Shown piece after piece: positions 33,666-42,862 of a stretch of DNA of 64,000 nucleotides (the first letter of the stretch is position 1; every line of letters begins with the position of its first letter). The translations under genes and the position numbers were made by a program. Source of the stretch: Dawidia soli (lineage in GTDB: Bacteria; Bacteroidota; Bacteroidia; Cytophagales; Cyclobacteriaceae); assembly GCF_018598185.1 (NCBI RefSeq), contig NZ_JAHESC010000004.1, positions 186,001 through 250,000 on the forward strand, written 5' to 3'. The notes under the pieces were generated by a model. It did not search any database and was not told the origin of the DNA. It worked only from the letters and a program-made list of their open reading frames with translations.

Positions 33666-36647
33666 TTAAAATGTCAGGTTCAAACCACAGGAATAGATGC
33701 TCACGACGGGGTACGTACCGCGATCGACTTTGTTATCGAGCGGATTTTCGTTGGCGATCTCGGGCGAGAAGCCCGTAAAACTTTTTGCCGTGAAGACATT
33801 GGTGCCGCGTATATATACCCGCGCCGTCTTTACAGCCAGCCGGTCTGTTACGGACCTGGGCACGGTATAACCCAACGTGACGTTGCGCAGCCGGAAAAAG
33901 TCGGCGCTTTGCACAAAACGCGATGACGGCAGGAAATTCACGCCGCCTTCCGAGGGACGAGGCTCGCTGTTGCTCGTACCTTCGCCACGCCAGTAATCCA
34001 TTACGTGGGACTCAAAATTATAGAGGTCGGGACGGACCGTTTCTTTATAGTTCATGATCGAAGCCCCCGACTCACCCTGAAAGTCGATCGCAAGATCGAA
34101 GCCTTTGAAGTCCAGGCCCAGGCTGATGCCGTAGAGCAGCGTCGGGATCGGCGACCCGAGGGATGTCCGGTCGTTGTCGTCCAGCTCATTATCGTTGGTG
34201 ATATTGACAAAGCGTACGTCACCCACCCCGACGTTATCCATGTGCGGGTAAGCATTGAGCTCGCCCTGGTTCTGGAACAGACCATCCACCTGGTAACCAT
34301 AAAAGCTGCCGATGGGCTCTCCTACCACACTGCGGGTAATCGAGTTGGGACCAAGCAGCTCCCCGGACACGCTGCCGCCGCCCTGTATCTTCAAGACTTC
34401 GTTGTGAATGGTCGTACCGACGGCACCTACCCGGTAGCCCAGGCCGTTGCCAAGCTTACTCTCCCAATTCAGGTTGAACTCAACGCCCCGGTTCCGGATC
34501 TCGCCGGCGTTGAACGTGATCTGTGCGCCCGAGCCGTTACCGAGATAACCCGGTACTTCCAGCGGGATCAGAATGTCGGACGTTACACGCCGGTAATAAT
34601 CGAGCTCGACTTTCAACCGGTTGTTTAAGAAGCCCGCTTCGATGCCGGCATCTGTCTGCGTAGTCGTTTCCCATTTCAACTCGGGGTTACCCGTAATGCC
34701 GTAAGTAGCACCGGAGAAAAGCCGATCGCCCTGGCCGAACACCGCGTTGACACCGTTGTCTACCAGCGAGTATATCTTGAGGTATTCGATCTTTTCGTTG
34801 CCCGTCTTACCCCAGCTGGCACGCACCTTTAAGTTGTCCAGGAACGTGACATCCTGCAGAAAAGGTTCTTCGATAATATTCCAGCCCACAGCTACCGAGG
34901 GGAAATCGGCATAGCGATTGACTTCCGTGAACTTGGACGATCCGTCACGGCGGAACGTAGCCGTAAACAGGTATCTGCCTTTATAGGTATAGTTCGCACG
35001 GGCCAGGTACGAGATCATGGAGTAGTTGTACTTCGGGTCCGCGCCATTGACATCTTTTTCGCTGTCGATGATCGTGATGGGGCTGCCCTGATTGAAATAC
35101 CAGAAGTCCTCATCGTCGCGCAGGATATTCTGCGACTGCAGGCGCAAAAATTCCGACGTCGTATTCTGCATCGTAAAGCCTACCAACGCATCCACATGGT
35201 GGTCGCTGAAGTTCTTCGAGAAGTTCAGCGTGTTCTCCCACAGCACGGTGGCCTGATCTTCGAATTTCTTTATCAGCAGGTTTTGCGAACGTTGTTGCTG
35301 CGGCGACACAAAGAATACCGGGGTGAACGCGCGGTTCTTAAAATACTTGGCATCTACCCCCAGGCTGGTGCGAAACGTGAAGGCATTGTCGAGGAAATTC
35401 ACCTCGCCGAACAAGTTGCCCACACCGCGAATGCCGCGGTCGCTGTTGTTGGTATACTCTATATCCGCCAGGGGGTTGCCGACGTTGGGCACAGCGTTGA
35501 AATTCCCGTTGGCATCGCGCGGGGTCACCACCGGCAAGGCCCGGTACGTGGCAAAAACGGCGTTGCCGCCGGTGGTCTGCTGCTTGTAGGGAGTAAGCGT
35601 AAAGTTATTGCCAAAGCGAATGTTCTTGCTCAGGTGAAAAGTGTTGTTGAGCTTCAGTGTGATGCGTTCGTAACTGGACTTCCCGACAATACCGTCCTGC
35701 TTAAAATAGCCGAGGCCGATATAGTATTGGATCTTCGGCGACGCACCGGCCGCGGAAAATTGATAGTTCTGGATCGGTGCGGTTTTAAAAACCTCGTCCT
35801 GCCAGTCGGTATTCGGCACAGCATCGACGTTGTTATAGGAACCCGGCTCAAACTGGTTGACATACGTGGCAAAGTCGCGGCCGTTGAGCATGTCGATCTT
35901 ATTCTGGAACTGCTGTACACTGTATTCGGCCGATAGGCTGATCGTGGGATATTCCTGCCCTTGTACGCCACGCTTGGTAGTGATCAGGATTACGCCGTTG
36001 GCACCCCGGGCACCGTAGATGGCCGTGGACGACGCGTCTTTCAACACTTCCATCGACTCGATGTCGCCGGCGTTGAGAAAGTCGATATCCTGAACGATAA
36101 CGCCGTCCACCACATAGATGGGCGACGAGTCGTTAAACGTCCCCTGCCCGCGGATGCGGACGACGGGCGCTGCACCCGGCGCACCGGTCGAGCTGGACAC
36201 CTGCACGCCGGCTACCTTGCCTTGCAACGCTTGCATGGGCGACACAGCCGGCACTTTGGTCAGGTCCGCCCCGCGTACCGACGACACGGCACCCGTCAGG
36301 TCCGACTTCTTCACCACCCCGTAACCGATCACAACTACATCGCTCAGCGTTGTAAAATCGACTTCGAGCGCCGCGTCCACGACCGTCTGAGTGCCCACCA
36401 CAACCGACTGGGTCTTGTACCCCACGAAGGTGAACGTAAGCGTCGTTTCTTCCGGCCCGACGTCCAACGAGTAGCGCCCCTCCACATCGGTGGCGGTGCC
36501 ACGGCTCGTTCCCTGAACAAGAACATTGACTCCGGGCAGCGGGCTGCCGTCAGACGCATCCGTCACCTGGCCGGTAATGGTCCGGGGCTGCGCCCAGGCC
36601 GGCACTGCTAACACACAGATAATCAACAGCGTAAGGATTCTTTGCAT
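33666..36647 (-). CDS. susC-like: SusC/RagA family TonB-dependent transporter (beta-1,2-glucan PUL)
   Basis: A 993-residue transporter: signal peptide (ILTLLIICVLAVPAWAQ), regulatory-like domain (ITGQVTDASDGSPLPGVNV), TonB-box-like VVIGYGVVKKSDLTGAV, plug with YVVDGVIVQDIDF and DIESMEVLKDASSTAIYG, then a barrel. It differs from the pectin SusC throughout the barrel, in line with another substrate. It is the first gene of the leftward operon SusC-SusD-LamG-GH144-GH3. A LacI-type palindrome lies ~156 bp upstream. Confidence 0.95.
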   Translation of the reverse strand: MQRILTLLIICVLAVPAWAQPRTITGQVTDASDGSPLPGVNVLVQGTSRGTATDVEGRYSLDVGPEETTLTFTFVGYKTQSVVVGTQTVVDAALEVDFTTLSDVVVIGYGVVKKSDLTGAVSSVRGADLTKVPAVSPMQALQGKVAGVQVSSSTGAPGAAPVVRIRGQGTFNDSSPIYVVDGVIVQDIDFLNAGDIESMEVLKDASSTAIYGARGANGVILITTKRGVQGQEYPTISLSAEYSVQQFQNKIDMLNGRDFATYVNQFEPGSYNNVDAVPNTDWQDEVFKTAPIQNYQFSAAGASPKIQYYIGLGYFKQDGIVGKSSYERITLKLNNTFHLSKNIRFGNNFTLTPYKQQTTGGNAVFATYRALPVVTPRDANGNFNAVPNVGNPLADIEYTNNSDRGIRGVGNLFGEVNFLDNAFTFRTSLGVDAKYFKNRAFTPVFFVSPQQQRSQNLLIKKFEDQATVLWENTLNFSKNFSDHHVDALVGFTMQNTTSEFLRLQSQNILRDDEDFWYFNQGSPITIIDSEKDVNGADPKYNYSMISYLARANYTYKGRYLFTATFRRDGSSKFTEVNRYADFPSVAVGWNIIEEPFLQDVTFLDNLKVRASWGKTGNEKIEYLKIYSLVDNGVNAVFGQGDRLFSGATYGITGNPELKWETTTQTDAGIEAGFLNNRLKVELDYYRRVTSDILIPLEVPGYLGNGSGAQITFNAGEIRNRGVEFNLNWESKLGNGLGYRVGAVGTTIHNEVLKIQGGGSVSGELLGPNSITRSVVGEPIGSFYGYQVDGLFQNQGELNAYPHMDNVGVGDVRFVNITNDNELDDNDRTSLGSPIPTLLYGISLGLDFKGFDLAIDFQGESGASIMNYKETVRPDLYNFESHVMDYWRGEGTSNSEPRPSEGGVNFLPSSRFVQSADFFRLRNVTLGYTVPRSVTDRLAVKTARVYIRGTNVFTAKSFTGFSPEIANENPLDNKVDRGTYPVVSIYSCGLNLTF

Positions 36648-36802
36648 ACTTCATTTCGCAAAACAGATGTTGGTCTAGGGGGCTGTTCGCGGTAGTGAAG
36701 TTTGCATTTGGCAAGAGAAACCAGGAATTATTTCGTGGAAATGAGATCAAAACAACGTTTCCACAATCGGTTTAACATGGGGCTTTTTTCCAGAAGAAAA
36801 AC

Positions 36803-36817
36803 ATCGTTTCAAACGAT
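36803..36817. promoter_or_regulatory. Operator-like palindrome upstream of the second SusC gene
   Basis: ATCGTTT and AAACGAT are separated by one C. The layout (odd-length, CGTTT/AAACG) resembles LacI-family operators, but no LacI gene lies nearby; the adjacent 7TM zinc-ribbon protein is another possible binder. The rest of the 295-bp gap 36648-36942 shows no clear promoter box. Confidence 0.4.
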
Positions 36818-36942
36818 TTCAGGAACCTTGAGCATAACTGTTGGCAGGGTTTTATCAGATTAAAAACATAACATGGAAAATGGCTCGAGAAAGCACAGTT
36901 CCGCCACTTTTGGCAGCTGGGGTATGGCACTGGCTGCGGATA

Positions 36943-38841
36943 CTAGACGCTGGTTGCCAACGGCCGGCGTTTCTCAGGGGCCGCCGTTTGGTCTATAATA
37001 ACTTCCTGCCACCGCGACGCATGTGGTCGCCGGCCCCGCGATTCCAGCTCCAGCAGGCGCTCGATCACTTTGTGTTTAAATCCCCACAACGTGTTCACCC
37101 GCAGATCCAGTTGGGTGGCGAGAGCCTCCAGGGTGTAGTCCTTATTACCGACTACAGCCAGGTAGGCAATGTAAAAGGCCTTTTCTACCGGGAATTTGAT
37201 GCTATGAAAAATGGTGTAGGCGGTAATGGACTCATTGTAACCACAGCGGGTACAGCGGCGGGCAAACTTCTGACTGCCGTCAAAATACTTTTCATTGCCA
37301 CACTTCCGGCAGTGGAAACCCTCCTGCCATTTTAGGCTTTCCAGGAAACGGTAGCACGCCAGTGTATCCGGATATAACGTTTTGAACTGCCCGTAATCCA
37401 TGGTTTTTTCCAGGAGCCGCTCGTTCAACGCTTCTTTCAGGCTGTTCTTGAGCTTCCAGTTGTCGAGGTCCAGCAACGAATTGATCTGGTTGATCTCGTA
37501 CGACTGCCGCTCGAGCTTGATGTTGGTCTCTTCCAACTGCCGGTTCTTTTCGTGCAGTTCGAGCGTACGCTCCTGCACCTTCCCCTCCAGCTCGCGCGTC
37601 ACCTTGTCTTTCAGCTGCATGTTGACTTCGTGCTGGTGAATGATGCGCCGCAGCGCACGGTCGCGCATGTCTTTTAAGATCCGGATGCGATCGCCCATGG
37701 CAAAGGTCAGCAGCAGCATCTCCACCACAAAGCTGAAGTGCAGGCTGTAATGCAGGGGCGTTGTAAAGGGCAGGATATTAAAGTAGACCAGCGCCCGGAT
37801 AAAAAAGCCAAAAAATAAGATCCCGTAGGCCAATACAAAGAACCGCGCCGGACGGTAGCCTTTGTTCCAGACGGTAATGCCGGTATAAAAGATAAGCGAC
37901 AACGGCACGATCTCGATGTCGCGATAGGTAAGCAGGTGCGGCAGAAATACGAACTCTACCACAAACCACGCCGAGCGCAGCCCGATCATCCAGACCAGCC
38001 AGCGGTCGAGCCGGGGCGCATGGGAATGCGTACTCAAAAAACGCCGCGTAAAGACCAGACTCCACAAAATGACGGAATACAACGTAATGCCCACGGCATA
38101 ATCGTTCCACTCCGGGTGCGAAGGCCACAGGTATTGAAATCCCACGCCGTCGTAGCTCATGGCGTAGGCCGCTACGCTGAGAATGTATAAAATGTAATAA
38201 ATGTTTTTGATCTCCTTGATGGCCAGGTATACCAGGAAGTTATACAGGCTGATGATCAGGATCATGCCGTAGAACGTGCCGAACAAAAAATATTCGTTCA
38301 GCGCATAGTAGATAAACCGGTCCGCCGAGCGAACACCGATGCGCAGGTCGGCAAAGGCATGCGACTGCACGCGGAAATAATAATACATCATCGTGTCGGC
38401 CTTTACATCCAGCACGATCTCGAAGTTCTTGTGACGCAGCGGCCGCTGGCGGAACGGCTGTTTGTCACCCATCACCACGTTTTGATACGAACCGTCCAGC
38501 TGCGGCACATAGGCTTCGATGTAGTCTATGGTCTGGTCGTAGAATTCCAACATCCATACCTTGCGGCTATGAGCATGATGCCGGATCGGCAGCCTGATCC
38601 AATACGAAGCATCGGGCACAAAATCTTTGTTCTGATACGCGGGATGCTGCTGAAAGCGATTGGAAAAGCCGTGCGACGATATTTGCCAGAAAGAGAGCGA
38701 GTTGGTCGCGTCTCGGTAAAAGGTCAGCTCGTAGGGCATAAAGTTCCGCTCGGGAATACTGTCGTTCAGCACAAACGTATCTTGCGCCGCCAGTCCCCCC
38801 GCCGCCATGACCAGTATCAACACTGCCACCCACCGCATCAT
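36943..38841 (-). CDS. 7TMR-DISM membrane receptor fused to an IS1595-type transposase zinc-ribbon/HTH module
   Basis: A 632-residue protein with signal peptide, a periplasmic 7TMR-DISM-type beta-sandwich (~25-180, YWIRLPIRHHAHSRKVW), seven membrane segments (~185-385), a coiled coil (~395-478) and a cytoplasmic tail (~481-632). The tail is not a kinase. It begins FKTLYPDTLACYRFLESLKW, then has a CxxC...CxxC zinc ribbon (CRKC at 511-514, CTRC at 530-533) and SITAYTIFHSIKFPVEKAFY plus a helix-turn-helix (LEALATQLDLRVNTLWGFKHK). This is the layout of the N-terminal DNA-binding part of IS1595-family transposases; the DDE catalytic domain is missing. It follows the second GH144 gene by 7 bp, and the SusC operon starts just beyond it. 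A membrane-tethered DNA-binding sensor for this PUL is the natural reading. Confidence 0.85.
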   Translation of the reverse strand: MMRWVAVLILVMAAGGLAAQDTFVLNDSIPERNFMPYELTFYRDATNSLSFWQISSHGFSNRFQQHPAYQNKDFVPDASYWIRLPIRHHAHSRKVWMLEFYDQTIDYIEAYVPQLDGSYQNVVMGDKQPFRQRPLRHKNFEIVLDVKADTMMYYYFRVQSHAFADLRIGVRSADRFIYYALNEYFLFGTFYGMILIISLYNFLVYLAIKEIKNIYYILYILSVAAYAMSYDGVGFQYLWPSHPEWNDYAVGITLYSVILWSLVFTRRFLSTHSHAPRLDRWLVWMIGLRSAWFVVEFVFLPHLLTYRDIEIVPLSLIFYTGITVWNKGYRPARFFVLAYGILFFGFFIRALVYFNILPFTTPLHYSLHFSFVVEMLLLTFAMGDRIRILKDMRDRALRRIIHQHEVNMQLKDKVTRELEGKVQERTLELHEKNRQLEETNIKLERQSYEINQINSLLDLDNWKLKNSLKEALNERLLEKTMDYGQFKTLYPDTLACYRFLESLKWQEGFHCRKCGNEKYFDGSQKFARRCTRCGYNESITAYTIFHSIKFPVEKAFYIAYLAVVGNKDYTLEALATQLDLRVNTLWGFKHKVIERLLELESRGRRPHASRWQEVIIDQTAAPEKRRPLATSV

Positions 38842-38848
38842 ATTGCTT

Positions 38849-40228
38849 CTATTTTTCGTCTAACCATCCTCCCGTAAACCCGGCCTTTTTCAGGCCCGCC
38901 CGGATATAGGGGCTCTTCTTCATGATCTTCCACAAAAGCTCCGAACGGTAATTCTCGAGCTGTAGCACGATCGGCCCCTGGTCAATGCCCAGATAATCTT
39001 TATCAAACCAGCCCACAGTGCCATTCTCGTACACAATGCTCTGGTTAAACGCGTCCTTGAAACCATAGCGGTCGTATACCTTGGTGCCAAAGCGCCGCTT
39101 CATGTTCTGCAGGGCCGGTATGCAGATCTCCGGCGCAAAGGCCAGCGAGCCGCCGGCCGCGGTCGGCGCGATGGTGCCGTCATCCTGCAGGTAAAACTGC
39201 GATGCGCCCCGTGCATTGTATCCCTGAAATGCCACGTTGGGATTCTGTTTGCCGTCGTTGCCCGGACCGTCGCACGCGGTAAGACCCCACGTATTTTCAT
39301 CGTAACCGACAAACGCAGCGGCGTTGTTGATGCAATAGGCACGGTTGGCATACGTGGCGCGTTTGGAGTTTTCAAAGTAATCGATTCCTTTCTCACGCAT
39401 ATAGGCATCCTGTATACCGCGGAAGTCGATATACATGTGTGAATATTGATGGCCGAACAACGGACCGAAGTTTACAAACTCCTGACCCTGGTATTTTGTC
39501 CACTGATAGGTGTCCGTCCACGCCTTCCAGCTTTCGGCGGGGATGGTGTGGGTGGGCGAGCCCAGCGCCAGGATGTACAGGATCATACCTTCGTTATAGC
39601 CACGCCAGGTCGCCTCGATAAACCCGCGCTCGGGGTGCCACCCCATGCTCATAACATCTTTGTCTTGCATGGCCCAGTCCCACTCCACCGCCCGGTACAA
39701 CGTATCGGCCAGCGCACGGATGTGCGTTTCGGTCGTATCGCCGCCATCAAAGTACGCCTGCGCGGAAAGGATACCGGCCATCAGCAGCCCGGTATCGATG
39801 GTAGACAGCTCTACCTGCTGAAACCGCAGGCCCGTCTTCATATCGATAAAGTGGTAAAAGAATCCTTTGTAGCCGGCTACACCTTGTGCAGCTTCCCCCT
39901 TGGGCAGGCCTTGTAAGAATCTCAATGTACGCAGCGTACGCTCGGCGGCCTGCACGCGCGTGATATACCCGCGCTCGACACCGGCCAGGTACGCCGACAG
40001 TCCAAACCCGGTCGCGGCAATGCTCGAAAAACTTTCGCTGGGCCACCGGTCGGGTACCTGTCCATTTTCTGCGTTGGCAGTCTCCCAGAAGAACGAGAAG
40101 GTTTGATGCGAGAGCGAGTCGAGAAAAGGCGTTGCGGTGGTGGTATCGCCGGCGGGCTGTTTCGGCACACACGCCCAGCATACCGCCAGGAGTAGCCATA
40201 CAGCGGCCGTTCTTCGAAATAAGGTCAT
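38849..40228 (-). CDS. GH144 endo-beta-1,2-glucanase-type lipoprotein
   Basis: A 459-residue protein with a lipoprotein signal (VWLLLAVCWAC, then VPKQPAG). Almost the whole length is the PF10091/GH144 (alpha/alpha)6 domain: SHQTFSFFWETANAENGQVPD, TGFGLSAYLAGVERGYITR, GYKGFFYHFIDMKTG, ELSTIDTGLLMAGIL, VEWDWAMQ, YNEGMILYILALGSPTH, and the closing YLGIDQGPIVLQLENYRSELLW. Size and architecture match the founding endo-beta-1,2-glucanases, so this is the more canonical of the two GH144 proteins here. It cuts linear beta-1,2-glucan to sophoro-oligosaccharides. It forms a two-gene unit with the 7TM receptor downstream. Confidence 0.92.
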   Translation of the reverse strand: MTLFRRTAAVWLLLAVCWACVPKQPAGDTTTATPFLDSLSHQTFSFFWETANAENGQVPDRWPSESFSSIAATGFGLSAYLAGVERGYITRVQAAERTLRTLRFLQGLPKGEAAQGVAGYKGFFYHFIDMKTGLRFQQVELSTIDTGLLMAGILSAQAYFDGGDTTETHIRALADTLYRAVEWDWAMQDKDVMSMGWHPERGFIEATWRGYNEGMILYILALGSPTHTIPAESWKAWTDTYQWTKYQGQEFVNFGPLFGHQYSHMYIDFRGIQDAYMREKGIDYFENSKRATYANRAYCINNAAAFVGYDENTWGLTACDGPGNDGKQNPNVAFQGYNARGASQFYLQDDGTIAPTAAGGSLAFAPEICIPALQNMKRRFGTKVYDRYGFKDAFNQSIVYENGTVGWFDKDYLGIDQGPIVLQLENYRSELLWKIMKKSPYIRAGLKKAGFTGGWLDEK

Positions 40229-40290
40229 AACACGACAGGGTTGTTGTAGTCAAGGAAAGATCGGACTAAAAGCGGATATTGCCAAACCAC

Positions 40291-40323
40291 AAAAAAAGCC
40301 TCGCCGTACAAGTACGACGAGGC
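40291..40323 (-). terminator. Intrinsic terminator after the siderophore receptor gene
   Basis: A 12-bp stem (40298-40309 with 40312-40323, one G-U pair) is followed on the minus strand by seven T. It lies 22 bp after the receptor stop codon and separates it from the GH144 gene. Confidence 0.8.
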
Positions 40324-40345
40324 CTCCCCAAAACGTTACTATATA

Positions 40346-42721
40346 TTAAAATCGTACCGTCATGCTCACCAGGAAGTTGGCGGTTTTCTGCGGACGTACG
40401 TAAAAGCCATCGCTCACCCAGTATTTTTTACCGGCAACGTTGTTGGCCTTGAACGACAGGCGGTATTTGGGCGTGTTGTAAAACAACGTTGCGTCCAGCA
40501 CCGTATACTCCGGCAGCGTAAACCGGTTTATATTATCGGCAAATACATCCGACACGTACATGACCCCACCGGCCGCACCCAGCCCTTTTACAGCGCCTTT
40601 CAATAAAGTATAGCTTAGCCAAATGTTGCCGACATGCTCCGGGGTGCCCAGCGCCCGTTTACCGACGATCGTCGCATCGGCTTTCGTAAACGAATTGTCG
40701 TTATAGCCATAACCGCTCACCAGGTTGAACCCCGGCAGCGGGTTGGCAATGATCTCGACTTCTACACCTTTACTCTCCTGCGTGCCGTCTTGCACAGTAA
40801 ACGCGCGGCCGTCAACAAGCTCCTGCCGCGTGGTCTTCGTCACTTCGATGTTGTAGTAGCTGGCCGTCGCGCCCAGCTTGCCTCCCAGGAGGTCCAGTTT
40901 TATACCACCTTCTGCCTGGTTGGCCTGCTGCGGTTTAAAGTTGCTCACCGTACCGTCGGGCTGCGAAACGCTCGCCACATTCTTGAAGCCGTTCATGTAA
41001 TTGCCGAACAGCGATACCTGGCCGGGCACGACCTGATACACCACACCAAACTTCGGCGACACCGCCGATTGGCCATAATCGCCCGTAGTCTGCTGCGTCA
41101 GATTATTCTTCGTGCCTTTGCCGGTAAACCGGTCTACCCGCAGACTGGCCATCACCAGCAGGTTTTCGGTAACATTCAGCACATCTGAAAAGTAAGCGCC
41201 GTACGTGTACTGCTTCGTGTGGTTTTGAGGGGTAGTAGACGCCGCCACCGTGTTATCCACTTGCTCTACATACACCGGCGCAACAGTGCCGCGAGGGTCC
41301 ACAACATCCAGCGCCACGGCGGTATATTTCAGGTCGCGGTATTGATCCATGAAGTCCAATCCCACCACCAGGCGGTTGCGCATGTTGCCGATCATAAAAT
41401 CGCCGGTAAAGTTTTGCTGAAGATGCTTACGGCCGAGCTTGTCCGGAGTATGAACACCGACAGTGCGCGCAACCGTAGTGTCCGACGTCCAGTTCATGTA
41501 AAAGATATACATATTGTTATAACCGCCGGTGGCCCAGGCATAGTTGGTAGTGGACGTCCAGTGCTCAGACAGCTTGTATTCGGCCTGCATAAAAATATTG
41601 TTCGAATACATCTTGGCAACGAACGAATTGTCGATCAGCGATCGCTCGTGGTTGATCTTCAACTTATCGTAGGAATTCACATTCGTGGCGCCGCCGATGC
41701 TCCAGCCGGTACTGGCGGTGCCGCTGAAATTCTGTAAGTCGGCATCCAGCCGCACAACGAGCCGGTCGCTTACCCGGTACGACAGGCTGGGTGCGATCAT
41801 AAACGTCGTGCCGTGGCCCTGATCCTGAAAAGTATTCTCTTTTTGATACGCCATGTTCACCCGGAACAAGAGGCTGGAGTCGGCATTTACGGGCGCGTTA
41901 AAATCGGCCGTCAGCCGGCTGAGGTCGTAGCTGCCCTGGGTGTATGACACCTCGCCGCCCAGGTGGTCGAAAGGTTTCTTGGTCACATAGTTCACCAGGC
42001 CGCCGAAGGAGATCATCGACGCGCCAAACAACGTCGACGCCGGCCCCTTGATCGTCTCGACACGCTCTACGGTAGCCAGGTCGATGGTGGTCCGGATGTA
42101 CGTGGCCATGCCGTTGCGCAGGTTGTCGCTGGTCTGGAAACCGCGCGAGAAAAAAGCGGGAATGCCGGCGCCCGTCTTCGCCGGCGCAGCACCCGGCACG
42201 TTGCGAAACGATTCGTCGAGGGTAAGCGACATCTGTTCGCGGATCAGCTCCTTGTCTACGACGTTATATACCTGCGGATTCTCCATGTACTTGAGCGGAA
42301 GACGAGCCACGTTGTTGCTCTCCTTGCGCGAAGTAATGGTATACTTATCACCGACGATCACGACTTCGTTCAGGGCCAGCGCACTGGCCGCCAACGTCAG
42401 GTCTGCTGTTGCCGTTTCGCCCGCGGCGACAGTGACTTGCTGTACGCGCGGCTCCTGTCCGGTAAACGTAACCGTCAGGGTATAAGCGCCCGGTGCAAGG
42501 TTGCTGAAATGGTACAGACCGTCTTTGTCTACGCGGGTAGCCTTCCCTCCGCTCAATACTACCGTAGCATATTCAGCCGGTTGCCCGTCGCTGGTGGTTA
42601 CTTTCCCTTTGATGGCGCCGCCTGTCTGCGCCAGTACGCCGGCAGTTGTAAAAAGAAAAAGCCCGGCGAGCGCTGTCCATAAACAAAAGCGCCGTCCCGG
42701 GCCGGATAAAGATCGTATCAT
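40346..42721 (-). CDS. TonB-dependent siderophore receptor
   Basis: A 791-residue outer-membrane receptor. After the signal peptide there is a carboxypeptidase-regulatory-like domain (~35-110, IKGKVTTSDGQPAEYATVVL), then a plug with NEVVIVGDKYTITSRKESN, LTLDESFRNVPGAAP, FFSRGFQTSDNLRNG and VERVETIKGPASTLFGA, the pattern of FhuA/FoxA-type ferric siderophore receptors (TIGR01783), and a barrel ending FLVSMTVRF. The SusC-specific DxxSSxxIYG-type motif is replaced by KGPASTLFG. No siderophore synthesis genes are present in the window, so it may take up a xenosiderophore. It is monocistronic: a terminator follows, and a short palindrome touches its start. Confidence 0.9.
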   Translation of the reverse strand: MIRSLSGPGRRFCLWTALAGLFLFTTAGVLAQTGGAIKGKVTTSDGQPAEYATVVLSGGKATRVDKDGLYHFSNLAPGAYTLTVTFTGQEPRVQQVTVAAGETATADLTLAASALALNEVVIVGDKYTITSRKESNNVARLPLKYMENPQVYNVVDKELIREQMSLTLDESFRNVPGAAPAKTGAGIPAFFSRGFQTSDNLRNGMATYIRTTIDLATVERVETIKGPASTLFGASMISFGGLVNYVTKKPFDHLGGEVSYTQGSYDLSRLTADFNAPVNADSSLLFRVNMAYQKENTFQDQGHGTTFMIAPSLSYRVSDRLVVRLDADLQNFSGTASTGWSIGGATNVNSYDKLKINHERSLIDNSFVAKMYSNNIFMQAEYKLSEHWTSTTNYAWATGGYNNMYIFYMNWTSDTTVARTVGVHTPDKLGRKHLQQNFTGDFMIGNMRNRLVVGLDFMDQYRDLKYTAVALDVVDPRGTVAPVYVEQVDNTVAASTTPQNHTKQYTYGAYFSDVLNVTENLLVMASLRVDRFTGKGTKNNLTQQTTGDYGQSAVSPKFGVVYQVVPGQVSLFGNYMNGFKNVASVSQPDGTVSNFKPQQANQAEGGIKLDLLGGKLGATASYYNIEVTKTTRQELVDGRAFTVQDGTQESKGVEVEIIANPLPGFNLVSGYGYNDNSFTKADATIVGKRALGTPEHVGNIWLSYTLLKGAVKGLGAAGGVMYVSDVFADNINRFTLPEYTVLDATLFYNTPKYRLSFKANNVAGKKYWVSDGFYVRPQKTANFLVSMTVRF

Positions 42722-42733
42722 AACACAGTGTTA
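42721..42733. promoter_or_regulatory. Short palindrome at the siderophore receptor start
   Basis: TAACAC and GTGTTA flank one A, immediately before the start codon. It does not match a classical Fur box. It could be an operator or chance. Confidence 0.2.
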
Positions 42734-42862
42734 GTTTTCGCCGCGAATATAGGCAGCGACAAAAACTATCCGGTTTGTCAAGGTGTTATTCCCGTCATTT
42801 TACCCTCTTCAGAGCAGTCGGCTTCAAGAACACCTACCCGCCGCAGGGTATAACACCGGATA

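Noticed and set aside
36943-37400. Remnant of an IS1595 insertion sequence
   Set aside because: The transposase-like part is in frame with the receptor, lacks the DDE domain and there are no terminal inverted repeats or target duplications that I can see; a domesticated fusion fits better.
42721-42733. Fur box upstream of the siderophore receptor
   Set aside because: The palindrome TAACAC-A-GTGTTA does not resemble the Fur consensus; kept only as a weak palindrome.
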